From Cellulomonas sp. (lineage in GTDB: Bacteria > Actinomycetota > Actinomycetes > Actinomycetales > Cellulomonadaceae), in NCBI RefSeq assembly GCF_017744555.1, contig NZ_JAGIBD010000002.1, forward strand, positions 31,781 through 95,780: a stretch of 64,000 bases of DNA, given 5' to 3'. Position 1 is the stretch's first letter, and every line of letters begins with the position of its first letter. This document shows positions 24,235-33,472 of this stretch, one piece after another. A program made the position numbers and the translations under genes. Below the pieces are notes generated by a model, which ran no database searches, had not been told where the DNA came from, and saw nothing but the letters and a program-made list of their open reading frames with translations.

Positions 24235-26565
24235 GTGGATCCGCTGCAGTGGGTGTGTCTCGGGCTCGTCGTCGTCGCGACCGTGGTCGGCGTCGGGCTG
24301 TTCGTGCGCGGGGCCGTGACGATCGGGCGGACCGCGGCGATCGGCAAGCCCGCGCCCGGGCGGCTCGCGCCCGTCGGCACGCGGCTCGGCACGCTCGCGC
24401 GCGAGGTCCTCGGGCACACCCGGTTCCAGCACCGGCCGGTCGTGCGGGCGGCCCACTGGGTCGTCATGGTGTCGTTCCCGCTGCTGTTCGTCACGCTCGT
24501 CACCGGGTACGGGCAGGTCGTCGACCCTGAGTCCTCGCTGCCGGTGATCGGTCACTTCCCGCCCCTGGAGTGGGCGATCGAGCTGTTCGCGTGGGCCGCG
24601 CTGCTCGGGATCGTCGCGCTGTTCGTGCTGCGCCTGCGGCTCGGGTCGACGCGGCGCGGGTCCCGGTTCTTCGGCTCGAACCAGGGGCAGGCGTTCTTCG
24701 TCGAGTTCACGGTGTTCGCCGTGGTGCTCGCGGTGATCCTGCTGCGCGGCCTCGAGTACGCGCTCGCCGCGCAGGACCCGGCCACCGAGCACCTCGCGAC
24801 GGCGTGGCACTTCCCGCTCACCGCGTGGTTCGGTGCGTCCTGGGTGCCAGCCGCGCACGACACGCTCGCGACCGCGGTCGTGGTGATCGCGACCGTGAAG
24901 ATCCTCGTGTCGATGTCGTGGTTCGTCGTCGTCGGGCTGCAGCCCACGATGGGCGTCGCGTGGCACCGGTTCCTGGCCATCGTCAACGTGTACGCCCGCC
25001 GCCAGGCCGCGGGCGGACCAGCCCTCGGCCCGCTGGCTCCGCTCACGGACCGCACCGGCGCGCCGATCGACCTGGCCGCGCTGGAGGACCTGCCCGACGA
25101 CGCGCGCCTCGGCGCCGGCGCGATCGAGGACCTGTCCTGGAAGCAGCTGCTCGACACCGCGACCTGCACGGAGTGCGGCCGGTGCCAGGACCAGTGCCCG
25201 GCGTGGGCCACGGGCAAGCCGCTGTCCCCGAAGCTGGTCACGCTCGCGTTGCGTGACCACGCGGCCGCGACGGCGCCCTACCTGCGCGCGGCGTCGGGTG
25301 CCTCCGGCGGGACGAAGGCGCCGTCCTCCCGGTCGGACGGCCGCGCCGCGACGCTCGAGGACGCGCACGCCGGGGTCGATCTCGTGGGATCCGGCGTCAT
25401 CGACGCCGACGCGCTGTGGGCGTGCACCACGTGCGGTGCGTGCGTGCAGCAGTGCCCGGTGGACATCGAGCACGTCGACACCATCGTCGACATGCGGCGC
25501 TACCAGGTGCTCATGGAGTCGGCGTTCCCCAAGGAGCTCGGCGGCACGTTCACCAAGCTCGAGCGGCAGGGCAACCCGTGGGGCCTGCCCTCCCGCGCGC
25601 GGCTCGACTGGGCCAAGGGCCTGCCGTTCGACGTCCCCGTGGTCGGCGCCGACGTCGAGTCCGCGACCGAGGTCGACTACCTGTTCTGGGTCGGCTGCGC
25701 GGGCGCCTACGAGGATCGCGCGAAGAAGACCACCCGGGCCGTCGCCGAGCTGCTGCACACCGCGGGCGTCACGTTCGCGGTCCTGGGCGACGGCGAGTCG
25801 TGCACGGGCGACCCCGCCCGCCGGGCCGGCAACGAGCTGCTCTACCAGATGCTCGCGTCCGCCAACGTCGAGGTGCTCAACGAGGTCGGCGCCCAGACGA
25901 TCGTCGTCACCTGCGCGCACTGCTTCAACACGATCTCCCGGGAGTACCCGCAGCTCGGCGGCCGGTTCACGGTGCTGCACCACACCGAGCTGCTCAACAC
26001 CCTGGTCGCCGACGGACGGCTCGTGCCGCTCGCGGACGACGATCCCCGGGCAGCGTCCGCGGACGCGCCCTCCGCACGCCGGGTCACGTACCACGACCCC
26101 TGCTACCTCGGCCGGCACAACCAGGTGTACTCGCCGCCGCGCGAGCTGCTCGGGGCCCTGCCCGGGGTCGAGCTCGCCGAGATGCCGCGGAGCCGGGAGG
26201 CGTCGTTCTGCTGCGGCGCCGGCGGCGCGCGCATGTGGATGGAGGAGTCCATCGGCACCCGGATCAGCACCGCCCGGGCGGAGGAGGCGATCGGCACCGG
26301 GGCGGACGTCGTCGCGACCGCCTGCCCGTTCTGCTCGGTGATGCTGTCCGACGGGGTCGCGGCTGCCGCCGGCCACGCGTCCGCGGGCACGGGGGCAGCC
26401 GGCGCGGCAGCCGCGGGCGCGACGACGTCGGACCCCACCGCCCCGTCCGCCGGCCCCGGACCCGGACCCGCCGCACGCGCGACCGTCGGGGTCCCCGAGG
26501 TCGCCGACATCGCCACGCTGCTGCTCGACCGGGTCCGCACGGCCCGCACGGGCGACGACGCATGA
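24235..26565 (+). CDS. Membrane-anchored [4Fe-4S] (CCG-domain) oxidoreductase, Rv0338c-like
   Basis: A 776-residue protein. The N-terminal ~240 residues carry about five membrane helices (NarI-like), followed by a ferredoxin domain with two 4Fe-4S motifs ([12 protein letters not shown] and [14 protein letters not shown]). Two CCG domains follow, the second with [13 protein letters not shown] and [15 protein letters not shown], then [10 protein letters not shown]. This is the heterodisulfide-reductase-like architecture of actinobacterial Rv0338c, presumed to pass electrons between membrane quinones and a soluble partner. A ~60-residue Ala/Gly/Pro-rich insert lies near the C-terminus. GTG 24235 was chosen; GTG 24229 is equally possible. 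The next gene overlaps by 4 bp. Confidence 0.9.
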   Translation: MDPLQWVCLGLVVVATVVGVGLFVRGAVTIGRTAAIGKPAPGRLAPVGTRLGTLAREVLGHTRFQHRPVVRAAHWVVMVSFPLLFVTLVTGYGQVVDPESSLPVIGHFPPLEWAIELFAWAALLGIVALFVLRLRLGSTRRGSRFFGSNQGQAFFVEFTVFAVVLAVILLRGLEYALAAQDPATEHLATAWHFPLTAWFGASWVPAAHDTLATAVVVIATVKILVSMSWFVVVGLQPTMGVAWHRFLAIVNVYARRQAAGGPALGPLAPLTDRTGAPIDLAALEDLPDDARLGAGAIEDLSWKQLLDTATCTECGRCQDQCPAWATGKPLSPKLVTLALRDHAAATAPYLRAASGASGGTKAPSSRSDGRAATLEDAHAGVDLVGSGVIDADALWACTTCGACVQQCPVDIEHVDTIVDMRRYQVLMESAFPKELGGTFTKLERQGNPWGLPSRARLDWAKGLPFDVPVVGADVESATEVDYLFWVGCAGAYEDRAKKTTRAVAELLHTAGVTFAVLGDGESCTGDPARRAGNELLYQMLASANVEVLNEVGAQTIVVTCAHCFNTISREYPQLGGRFTVLHHTELLNTLVADGRLVPLADDDPRAASADAPSARRVTYHDPCYLGRHNQVYSPPRELLGALPGVELAEMPRSREASFCCGAGGARMWMEESIGTRISTARAEEAIGTGADVVATACPFCSVMLSDGVAAAAGHASAGTGAAGAAAAGATTSDPTAPSAGPGPGPAARATVGVPEVADIATLLLDRVRTARTGDDA

Positions 26566-27023
26566 GCGCCGACACGGCCGGCCCGCGCACGGCCGAGCAG
26601 CGGCGTTCCGACACCGAGCACCGGCTCGCGCACGACGTCGACGCCTGGGTCGCGACCACCGACGACGCCTCGACCCCGCGCCTGACCGTCCTGTCGTTCC
26701 TCTGGGACGGCTCGACGCTCCTGCTGTCCACCGCGGCCGCGAGCCCGGCGGGCCGGAACCTCGCGTCCAACGGCTCCGTGCAGGTCGGCATCGGGCAGAC
26801 CCGGGACGTCGTGCTCGTGCACGGCACGGTCGAGGTGGTCCCCCGCGAGGCTCTGCCCGCGCAGGTCGGCGACGCCTTCGCGGCGAAGACGGGATTCGAC
26901 CCCCGCACGATCCGCGCCGACTACCCCTACTTCCGGGTCCACCCGCGCACGGTCCAGGCCTGGCGCGAGGAGGACGAGCTCGCGGGCCGTTGGCTCATGC
27001 GCGACGGCGTCTGGCTGGCGTAG
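26562..27023 (+). CDS. PNPOx-like flavin/cofactor-binding protein
   Basis: A 153-residue split-barrel protein of the pyridoxamine 5'-phosphate oxidase-like superfamily: [34 protein letters not shown] and [20 protein letters not shown]. In Actinobacteria many of these bind F420 or FMN, but the specificity is not readable here. Its ATG overlaps the stop of the iron-sulfur oxidoreductase, implying a joint transcript. Confidence 0.82.
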   Translation: MSADTAGPRTAEQRRSDTEHRLAHDVDAWVATTDDASTPRLTVLSFLWDGSTLLLSTAAASPAGRNLASNGSVQVGIGQTRDVVLVHGTVEVVPREALPAQVGDAFAAKTGFDPRTIRADYPYFRVHPRTVQAWREEDELAGRWLMRDGVWLA

Positions 27024-27055
27024 CGCTCAGCCGCGCCGGTCCGCACGACCGACGG

Positions 27056-28087
27056 CTACCTGGACTCGCGGCGGAGCGTCGGGAGCACGTGCTCGGCAGC
27101 CATGTCGACGAACGCGTCGAGGGTCGCGCTGCGGGGGGTGGCGGTCGGGGCGGCGTCGTCGTGCTTGTCGTGGTCGGGGCGCGGGTCGGTCGCGACCTGG
27201 TGCAGGTAGAGCGCGTCGAACCCGAGGTCCGCGAGCGCCACGAGCCGGTCGAGGAGCCGCGCGGGGTCGTGCTCGACCACGACGCTCGTCCGCACCTGGT
27301 CGTCGCCGGCGTCGTCGGTCGCGGAGTCGAACGCCTCGGGGGTGTCGAGGTCCCAGGCGCGTGGCGGCCCGAGCACGTTGGACCGCCACTGCTCGCGGGC
27401 GGTGGCGAGCGCGGTCGCCTCGTCGGGCGCCCACGAGACGTGCACCTGCAGGGCCGTCGTGCCGCGGCCGCCGGCGTCGCGGTACTCGTCGAGCACGCGG
27501 CGCAGCACGTCGGGCGGCTGGTTGACGGTGACGAGCCCGTCGGCCCACTCGGCGTGGCGCCGGGCCGTCTGCGGGGTGACCGCGGGGCCGATCAGTCGCG
27601 GCGGCACGTCGGGCAGGGTCCACAGCTTCGCCCGGTCGACCGTCACGAGCCCGTCGTGCGTCACGGTCTGGCCCGCGAGCAGGGCCCGGATGACGTCGAC
27701 GCACTCGCGCAGCCGGGCGTCGCGCTCCTCCTTCGGCGGCCAGGGGTCGCCCGTGATGTGCTCGTTGACGTTCTCGCCGCTGCCCAGCGCGACCCAGAAC
27801 CGGCCCGGGAACATCGCGGCGAGCGTCCCGGCGGCCTGCGCGACGACCGCCGGGTGGTACCGCTGACCGGGCGCGCAGACGACCCCGAACGGCAGCCGGG
27901 TGGTCGCGAGCGCGGCGCCGAGCCACGACCACGCGTACCCGGAGTGCCCCTGCCGCACGCTCCAGGGCGCGAAGTGGTCGGAGCACATGGCGGCGTCGAA
28001 CCCGGCCTGCTCGGCGCGTTGCACGGCGGCGAGCAGCGCGGCGGGGTGGACCTGCTCGTGCGAGGCGTGGAAGCCGACAACGGTCAT
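27056..28087 (-). CDS. LLM class flavin-dependent oxidoreductase
   Basis: A 343-residue TIM-barrel luciferase-like monooxygenase. It starts MTVVGFHASHEQVHP and has CSDHFAPW, GRFWVALGSGENVNEHITG and TARRHAEWADGLVTV. It resembles the actinobacterial G6PD-like/TIGR03885-type branch, whose members use FMN or F420. The substrate is unknown. The ATG is at 28085-28087. Two non-family inserts (about 265-275 and 305-325, Asp/His-rich) are seen near the C-terminus. Confidence 0.87.
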   Translation of the reverse strand: MTVVGFHASHEQVHPAALLAAVQRAEQAGFDAAMCSDHFAPWSVRQGHSGYAWSWLGAALATTRLPFGVVCAPGQRYHPAVVAQAAGTLAAMFPGRFWVALGSGENVNEHITGDPWPPKEERDARLRECVDVIRALLAGQTVTHDGLVTVDRAKLWTLPDVPPRLIGPAVTPQTARRHAEWADGLVTVNQPPDVLRRVLDEYRDAGGRGTTALQVHVSWAPDEATALATAREQWRSNVLGPPRAWDLDTPEAFDSATDDAGDDQVRTSVVVEHDPARLLDRLVALADLGFDALYLHQVATDPRPDHDKHDDAAPTATPRSATLDAFVDMAAEHVLPTLRRESR

Positions 28088-28198
28088 GCCGACCGTTCCT
28101 ACCGGGCCGCGCGCCGACGCGCGCGGCGAGCGGCAAAGCGGGCGCCCCGCGGCTCCGCCGACGACGCCGGGGGATCCCGCGTGGGGCAGGATGCTGCG

Positions 28199-29161
28199 GT
28201 GCCGACGTCCGCCCGCCCTGTCGCCCCCGAGGCCCCCGGGGCGCCGCCGACGGCCGCGTCGGACCGTCCCGGACCGCCGGCGCCCGACGCGCTCCGCACC
28301 AGCGTCATCGCGTGGTTCGACGAGCACGCCCGCGACCTGCCGTGGCGCGCGCCCGACCGCACGCCGTGGGGCGTCCTGGTGAGCGAGGTGATGCTGCAGC
28401 AGACACCGGTCGTCCGCGTCGAGCCCGCGTGGCGGTCCTGGATGCGCACGTGGCCGACCCCGGCCGACCTCGCGGCCGCCTCCACCGCCGACGTGCTGCG
28501 CGCGTGGGACCGGCTCGGCTACCCCCGTCGCGCGCTGCGCCTGCAGGAGTGCGCCCGCGCGATCGTCGACCGGCACGACGGACTCATCCCGTCCTCGACG
28601 GCCGAGCTCCTCGCGCTGCCCGGCATCGGCGCGTACACCGCAGCCGCCGTGCAGGCGTTCGCGTTCGGTCGCAGGTCCGTCGTCCTCGACACCAACGTGC
28701 GCCGGGTCCTCGCCCGCACCGTGCTCGGCGCGGCGCTCCCGGCCCCGTCGCAGACCGTCGCCGAGACGGCGCTCGCCGACACCTACGTGCCCGACGACGA
28801 CGCGACCGCCGCCCGCTGGGCCGCCGCGTCGATGGAGCTCGGCGCCGTCGTCTGCACCGCGCGGTCACCCCGGTGCGACGCGTGCCCGGTCGCGTCGCTG
28901 TGCGTCTGGCGGGCCGCCGGGAAGCCGTCCGACGAGCACGCCGCCCGTCGGCGCACCCAGGCGTGGACCGGCACCGACCGGCAGGTCCGCGGGCGGATCA
29001 TGGCGCTGCTGCGCGAGGCGCCCGGCCCCGTCCCGGCGGAGGTGGTCGACGCCGTCTGGCCGGACACCGCCCAGCGCGAGCGCTGCCTCGACGCCCTCGT
29101 CGCCGACGGCCTCGTCACGCGCACCGACACCGACCCGCCGACCTACCACCTGCCCCACTGA
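28199..29161 (+). CDS. mutY: A/G-specific adenine DNA glycosylase
   Basis: A 320-residue MutY: catalytic Glu63 in SEVMLQQTP, helix-hairpin-helix LPGIGAYTAA (about 139-149), catalytic Asp164 in VVLDTNVRRV, and the iron-sulfur ligands C219-x6-C226-x2-C229-x5-C235. It removes A opposite 8-oxoG. The C-terminal ~75 residues are too short for a full NUDIX-like lesion-recognition domain, as in many actinobacterial MutYs. The start is GTG 28199. The first ~30 residues are Pro/Ala-rich. Confidence 0.95.
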   Translation: MPTSARPVAPEAPGAPPTAASDRPGPPAPDALRTSVIAWFDEHARDLPWRAPDRTPWGVLVSEVMLQQTPVVRVEPAWRSWMRTWPTPADLAAASTADVLRAWDRLGYPRRALRLQECARAIVDRHDGLIPSSTAELLALPGIGAYTAAAVQAFAFGRRSVVLDTNVRRVLARTVLGAALPAPSQTVAETALADTYVPDDDATAARWAAASMELGAVVCTARSPRCDACPVASLCVWRAAGKPSDEHAARRRTQAWTGTDRQVRGRIMALLREAPGPVPAEVVDAVWPDTAQRERCLDALVADGLVTRTDTDPPTYHLPH

Positions 29162-29181
29162 CGTCGCGGCAGGATGCGGGG

Positions 29182-29544
29182 ATGCGCCTGTACGTCACCC
29201 CGTCCCGCACCATCGACGCGTTCGGCTCGACGGGCGTCGAGATGGACTTCCTGCCGCCCCTGACCGACGCCGCATCCACGTCGGTGAACGTCGCGCACGT
29301 CGCCGCGGGCGGCACGCTCGGCCGGCACCCGGCCGTCCGTCGTCAGGTGTTCGCGGTCGTCGTCGGGACGGGCGAGGTCCAGGTCGACGACGAGCCGCGC
29401 CGCCCGGTCGGCCCCGGGACGCTCGTCGTGTGGGAGCCCGGCGAGACGCACCAGACGTGGGCCACGACGGACCTCACGGCCGTGGTCGTCGAGACGTCCG
29501 GGGCCCTCGACCTGAGCCCCCACTTCCGGGAGCTCGCTCTGTGA
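29182..29544 (+). CDS. Small cupin-domain protein
   Basis: A 120-residue single-domain cupin: VNVAHVAAGGTLGRHPAVRRQVF, VVGTGEVQV, VGPGTLVVWEPGETHQTWA. The metal-ligand set is partial (H near the start of motif 1, H in ETHQ of motif 2). The ATG at 29182 has GCAGGA upstream. It converges with the acetyltransferase with only 4 bp between stops. Ligand and role are unknown. Confidence 0.82.
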   Translation: MRLYVTPSRTIDAFGSTGVEMDFLPPLTDAASTSVNVAHVAAGGTLGRHPAVRRQVFAVVVGTGEVQVDDEPRRPVGPGTLVVWEPGETHQTWATTDLTAVVVETSGALDLSPHFRELAL

Positions 29545-29548
29545 CCCG

Positions 29549-30049
29549 TCAGAGCTCGACGAGCATCCGGGTGTTGCCCAGGGTGTTCGGCTTCACGCGC
29601 GCGAGGTCGAGGAACTCCGCGACGCCGTCGTCGTGCGAGCGCAGCAGCTCGGCGTAGACGTCGGGCGTCACGGGCGTGCCCTCGATGATCCCGAAGCCGT
29701 GCGACGTGAAGAACGCGACCTCGAACGTCAGGCAGAACACCCGCCGCAGCCCGAGCTCGCGGGCCCGGTCGAGCAGCGCCACCAGCAGCAGGTGCCCGAC
29801 CCGCTGCCCCCGGTACGCCGGGTCCACGGCGAGCGTGCGGATCTCGGCGAGGTCGTCCCACATGATGTGCAGCGCCCCGCAGCCGACGACCGTGCCGTCG
29901 TCGGTGACCGCGACGAGGAACTCCTGCACGGCCTCGTAGTACCCGACCCACTCCTTGGCGAGCAGGATCCGTTGCTCCGCGTAGGGCTGCACGAGGCCCC
30001 GGATCGCCCGCACGTCAGCCGGGACCGCCGGCCGAACCTGGATGCTCAT
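29549..30049 (-). CDS. argA: Amino-acid N-acetyltransferase (short ArgA/Rv2747 type)
   Basis: A 166-residue GNAT protein closely resembling the stand-alone N-acetylglutamate synthase of mycobacteria: LYEAVQEF-like YYEAVQEFLVA, GCGALHIMWDDLAEIRTLAV, YRGQRVGHLLL, VFCLTFEVAFFTSHGF and GVAEFLDLARVKPNTLGN. It would make N-acetylglutamate for arginine synthesis. ATG 30049 fits the family N-terminus. An upstream in-frame ATG at 30073 overlaps the preceding gene and is less likely. TATTACAT just upstream suggests a promoter with a very short leader. Confidence 0.87.
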   Translation of the reverse strand: MSIQVRPAVPADVRAIRGLVQPYAEQRILLAKEWVGYYEAVQEFLVAVTDDGTVVGCGALHIMWDDLAEIRTLAVDPAYRGQRVGHLLLVALLDRARELGLRRVFCLTFEVAFFTSHGFGIIEGTPVTPDVYAELLRSHDDGVAEFLDLARVKPNTLGNTRMLVEL

Positions 30050-30069
30050 GCACCCAATGTAATAGTCAC

Positions 30070-31602
30070 TCACGCCAGGACGGGCACCGTCTCCTCCTCG
30101 TCACCTTCGCCGGCTGCGCCGACCGTGGCGCGTGCCGGGGCGACGTCGGTGAGCGCCCACGCCTCCTCGGCGACGGTCCGCGGCCAGACGAACGCCGCGA
30201 CCAGGTACGACACGAGGGACGCGACCGCCGCGTACATGGTCGGCCAGCCGTCGAACGTCGCGTCGATCCAGGAGTTCTCGATGTAGAGCACGTCGTTCGG
30301 CACCCCGTACATGGTGGGCGTCAGGACGAACAGGACGAGCCGCACCGTGAGGCCCACCGCCATCGCCGCGACGGCCGCCCGCGTCCCGCCGCGCTTCCAG
30401 AACAGCCCGAGCAGGAACGGCACCACGAGCCCGGCGAGCATGAGGTCGAACGCCAGGGTGAGCAGGATCCCGGTCTGGGCCACCTCGAGCGCGATGAACA
30501 CACCGAACGCGACGATCGGCAGCATCGCGAGGCGGGTCCACCGCAGCAGCGGGTCCTTCACGCCGGGCTCGTCGACGACGCGCCGCACCCCGAAGATGTT
30601 GCGGACCGCGACGGCGGAGGTCGCGAGGATGGCGCCCGACGCCGTCGAGAACGACGCGGCGACGATGCCCGACAGCACCAGGATCGTCAGGCCGGCGGGC
30701 GCGTAGTCGTCGAGCAGCGTGAACAGCACGGGCCCGTCGTCGGGGCTGAGGCCGAGCGTCGTCGCGGCGGTCAGGGCGATGAGCCCGTACGCGACGCCGA
30801 CGAACGCGGTGCCGGCCGACGCGCTGAAGCACGCCCGGCGGGCGATCTGCGGGTTGCGGGCGGCGAAGATCCGCTGCATGAAGTCGATCGCGACGATGTC
30901 GCCGATGCCGAGCGCGATGAGCGTCGCCCAGTTGATCGGTGCGCCCGCATCCGTCGAGGTGAGCTGCTCGAGGTCGAACGGGCCGGTGCCGGGGGCGATG
31001 TGGAAGCCGATCGTCGAGCCGACCCACCACAGCATCCCGACCGTCGCGACGCCCGTGATCGTGATCTGGATGGCTGCCGTGTACGCGTCGGAGAACATGC
31101 CGCCGCCGACCGTGTACGCCAGCACGAGCACGACCGAGATGACGACCCCGACCCAGTAGTCGATGCCCAGGAACCGCTCCAGCAGGAACCCGCAGGCCAC
31201 GAGGTTGCCGGCCATGAGGATCGCGAACGCGAAGATCATCAGCACGGACGCCGCGATCTCGACGCCGCGCCCGTACCGCACCCGGTAGAAGTCGCCGAGC
31301 GTGAACAGCCCCATGCGGTTCATCGGCTTGGCCAGGAAGAGCCCGGTGAGCAGCAGGCAGATCGCCAGCCCGATCGCGAGCGGCGCGCCCGCCCAGAACC
31401 CGAAGGACGCGGTCAGGTCGGTGTTCCCGACGGTCGCGTTGGAGTCGACCGCCGCGGCCATGAGCGACGCCGCGACGAGCGGGACGCCGAGCCTGCGCCC
31501 GGCGACGAGGTAGTTCGCGCTGTCGCCGTCGACCTTGCGCGCGACGACGATGCCGACGAGCACGACGGCGAGGACGGAGAGCCCGACTCCGGCGATGATC
31601 AT
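30070..31602 (-). CDS. Sodium:solute symporter (SSS family), urea/guanidine locus
   Basis: A 510-residue transporter with about 13 hydrophobic helices and SSS hallmarks (NYLVAGRRLGVPLVAASLMA; GGMFSDAYTAAIQITITG; SGIVAASFSTASGAILATSAV). SSS permeases are standard partners of urea-carboxylase-type clusters, so the likely cargo is the carboxylase substrate or a related amide. The ATG at 31600-31602 follows CGGAGC. A palindromic TetR operator lies ~75 bp upstream and is shared with the carboxylase operon, tying the two units together. Confidence 0.9.
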   Translation of the reverse strand: MIIAGVGLSVLAVVLVGIVVARKVDGDSANYLVAGRRLGVPLVAASLMAAAVDSNATVGNTDLTASFGFWAGAPLAIGLAICLLLTGLFLAKPMNRMGLFTLGDFYRVRYGRGVEIAASVLMIFAFAILMAGNLVACGFLLERFLGIDYWVGVVISVVLVLAYTVGGGMFSDAYTAAIQITITGVATVGMLWWVGSTIGFHIAPGTGPFDLEQLTSTDAGAPINWATLIALGIGDIVAIDFMQRIFAARNPQIARRACFSASAGTAFVGVAYGLIALTAATTLGLSPDDGPVLFTLLDDYAPAGLTILVLSGIVAASFSTASGAILATSAVAVRNIFGVRRVVDEPGVKDPLLRWTRLAMLPIVAFGVFIALEVAQTGILLTLAFDLMLAGLVVPFLLGLFWKRGGTRAAVAAMAVGLTVRLVLFVLTPTMYGVPNDVLYIENSWIDATFDGWPTMYAAVASLVSYLVAAFVWPRTVAEEAWALTDVAPARATVGAAGEGDEEETVPVLA

Positions 31603-31675
31603 GGTCGCTCCGGGGTGCTGTGGCCGCGCGGAGTGGGGGCTCCGGGCGGCGGGTCAGGACGAGCCGTCGGAGTTT

Positions 31676-31689
31676 CTGTCGTCCGACAG
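31676..31689. promoter_or_regulatory. TetR operator, site 1 (upstream of SSS transporter)
   Basis: CTGTCG-TC-CGACAG palindrome with TTT/GTT flanks, 74 bp upstream of the transporter start. The CTGTC-N4-GACAG core and T-rich flank recur at 32552-32571 in front of the carboxylase operon. Both sites bracket the tetR gene at 31810-32460, which is the obvious regulator. Confidence 0.7.
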
Positions 31690-31809
31690 GTTCATTGACC
31701 ACCCGATCCGTGTCGGCTCTGCTGCACCGGTGAAACGCCTGTGTTAAATCACTGACCGCTGTGTCCGCGCACACGCCCGCACACGCGAGGGCGGGCGCGT
31801 GCGGGTACG

Positions 31810-32460
31810 TCAGACGAGCGCGGCGGCCGCTGTCCGGGCGGCCGCGATCCGCTGCTCGTCGCACCCCAGGAGCCGTAGCACCCCGTCGGCCACCGCGTCG
31901 GCGACGGCGCCGGCGTCGAGGTCGTCGGAGTCTCGGCGCCGCAGGATCACCGACTCGACGAGCCCGAGCACGAGCGGTCCCTGCTCGGCCCCCGACCCGT
32001 CCGGCACGACGGCCGCCGCGAGCTCGTCGTACCTCGCCCGCAACCGGTCGCGCTGCGCGTGGAACTCCGCGAACTGCTCGCCGGCCACCTCGGGCAGCAC
32101 GTAGAGCGCGCCGAGATTGAGCGGGCCGGACGTGAGCAGCCGGACGTCCGCGTGCGCGAGCGCCCAGAGCCGGGCGTCGGCAGGGTCGGTCGCGGTCGCG
32201 GTCGCGAGCGCGTCCGCGAGCTCGACGGACGGGCGGACCGTGCCGAGCAGCAGCTCGAGCAGGATCGCGTCCTTGCCGGCGAAGTGGTGGTAGATCGTCG
32301 CCTGCCGGACGCCGGCGCGCTCGGCGACCGACCGGGTGCTGGTCGAGGTGAACCCGACGGTGCAGAACAGGGCGGCGGCGGCGTCGAGCACGTCCTGGCG
32401 CGTGTCGCGCTCGCCGTACGGGTCGCCGCTCGCGCGGGGTCGACCGGGTCTGCTAGCCAT
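31810..32460 (-). CDS. TetR family regulator of the urea/guanidine locus
   Basis: A 216-residue TetR protein with an N-terminal HTH (DVLDAAAALFCTVGFTSTSTRSVAERAGVRQATIYHHFAGKD, split by a standard turn) and an all-helical ligand domain. It sits between the SSS transporter and the divergent carboxylase operon. CTGTC-N4-GACAG palindromes occur in both promoter regions. The inducer is probably the pathway substrate or an intermediate, which is inference. The ATG is at 32458-32460. Confidence 0.9.
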   Translation of the reverse strand: MASRPGRPRASGDPYGERDTRQDVLDAAAALFCTVGFTSTSTRSVAERAGVRQATIYHHFAGKDAILLELLLGTVRPSVELADALATATATDPADARLWALAHADVRLLTSGPLNLGALYVLPEVAGEQFAEFHAQRDRLRARYDELAAAVVPDGSGAEQGPLVLGLVESVILRRRDSDDLDAGAVADAVADGVLRLLGCDEQRIAAARTAAAALV

Positions 32461-32551
32461 GGCCCGCCGAACGTATCACCGCCTGGTCAGGGCGCCGTAA
32501 CGAGAGGTTTACACACCGGTGACCGGGCCGGAACCGCCCCTCGGCATGGTT

Positions 32552-32571
32552 TTTCTGTCAGACGACAGAAA
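32552..32571. promoter_or_regulatory. TetR operator, site 2 (upstream of carboxylase operon)
   Basis: A perfect 8-bp inverted repeat TTTCTGTC-AGAC-GACAGAAA, 26 bp before the first gene of the operon. It has the same CTGTC-N4-GACAG core as site 1, and here the arms extend further. Its position overlaps the expected core promoter, fitting repression. Confidence 0.75.
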
Positions 32572-32596
32572 CGTCCCGCACGGACCAGGAGCGGAC

Positions 32597-33472
32597 ATGA
32601 CCACGACGACCGGCCCGACCACCGGCACCGCCACCGGGACCGCCACGACGGCGGGCGCCAAGGCTCACGCCCGTGCGCAGGAAGCGGCCCACCGCGGCCG
32701 GGTGACCACCATGCCGACCGTGCCCGCGAGCGCCTGGCCCGACCTCCCGCAGGGCGTCGCCCGCAAGGACCTCGTGCACGCCGAGGTCGTCGCCGGCGGC
32801 GGCTACACGCACCTCGTCGTCGCCCGCGGTACGCACGTCCGCCTCACCGACGTCGCCGGCGACGCGTGCGCGCACGTGCTCGCCTACCGGGCCGACCGGC
32901 CGTGGGAGCGGCTCAACGTCGCCGACACGGTCAAGGTCCAGTGGCAGGTGTACCTGACGACCGGGCACCTGCTGCTCTCGGACGCCGGCCGGGTGCTGGC
33001 GTCGGTCGTCGGCGACACGTCCGGACGGCAGGACGCGCTCTACGGGACGTCGACGCGGGCCCGCAACGAGCAGCGCTACGGCGACGGCTCACCGCACGGC
33101 ACGTCGCCCGCGGGCCGGGAGCTGTTCGCGGTGGCCGCCGCGAAGCACGGCCTGTCGCGCCGGGACCTGCCGCCGAGCATCTCGTTCTTCCAGGGCGTCC
33201 GGATCGACGCGGACGGCCACCCGGTGTTCGAGGGCTCTGCCGGCGCCGGGCGATCCCTCACGATCCGCGCCGAGGCGCCGCTCATCCTGCTCGTCGCGAA
33301 CACCGCACACCCGCTCGACCCGCGTCCGGAGTTCACCAGCACCCCGCTCGAGGTCCTCGCGTGGAAGGGGCGCGCGGCCGACGAGTCCGACCCCCTGTGG
33401 ACCGCCACACCCGAGGGCCGCCGCGCCTTCGCCAACACCGTCGCCGACCTGACCGCCCGGGGGATCGCATGA
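32597..33472 (+). CDS. Urea amidolyase-associated protein 1 / carboxyguanidine deiminase subunit A-like
   Basis: A 291-residue DUF1989-family protein: a Thr/Gly/Ala-rich N-terminal tail (about 40 residues), then the conserved body with THVRLTDVAGDACAHVL, WQVYLTTGHLLLSDAGRVL, ALYGTSTRARNEQRYG and SISFFQGVRID. UAAP1 proteins pair with UAAP2, and in characterised systems the pair acts as carboxyguanidine deiminase (CgdA/CgdB) downstream of guanidine carboxylase. The ATG at 32597 has GGAGCGGAC upstream. The stop overlaps the next ATG by 4 bp. Confidence 0.87.
   Translation: MTTTTGPTTGTATGTATTAGAKAHARAQEAAHRGRVTTMPTVPASAWPDLPQGVARKDLVHAEVVAGGGYTHLVVARGTHVRLTDVAGDACAHVLAYRADRPWERLNVADTVKVQWQVYLTTGHLLLSDAGRVLASVVGDTSGRQDALYGTSTRARNEQRYGDGSPHGTSPAGRELFAVAAAKHGLSRRDLPPSISFFQGVRIDADGHPVFEGSAGAGRSLTIRAEAPLILLVANTAHPLDPRPEFTSTPLEVLAWKGRAADESDPLWTATPEGRRAFANTVADLTARGIA

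Noticed and set aside
24037..26376. A minus-strand open frame of about 780 codons
   Set aside because: It is antisense to the iron-sulfur oxidoreductase with its intact Cys motifs. It also crosses repeat copy C and has biased low-complexity translation.
32461..32596. A guanidine-sensing riboswitch before the carboxylase operon
   Set aside because: I looked for conserved guanidine riboswitch features in the short leader and saw none. The TetR operator explains regulation adequately.
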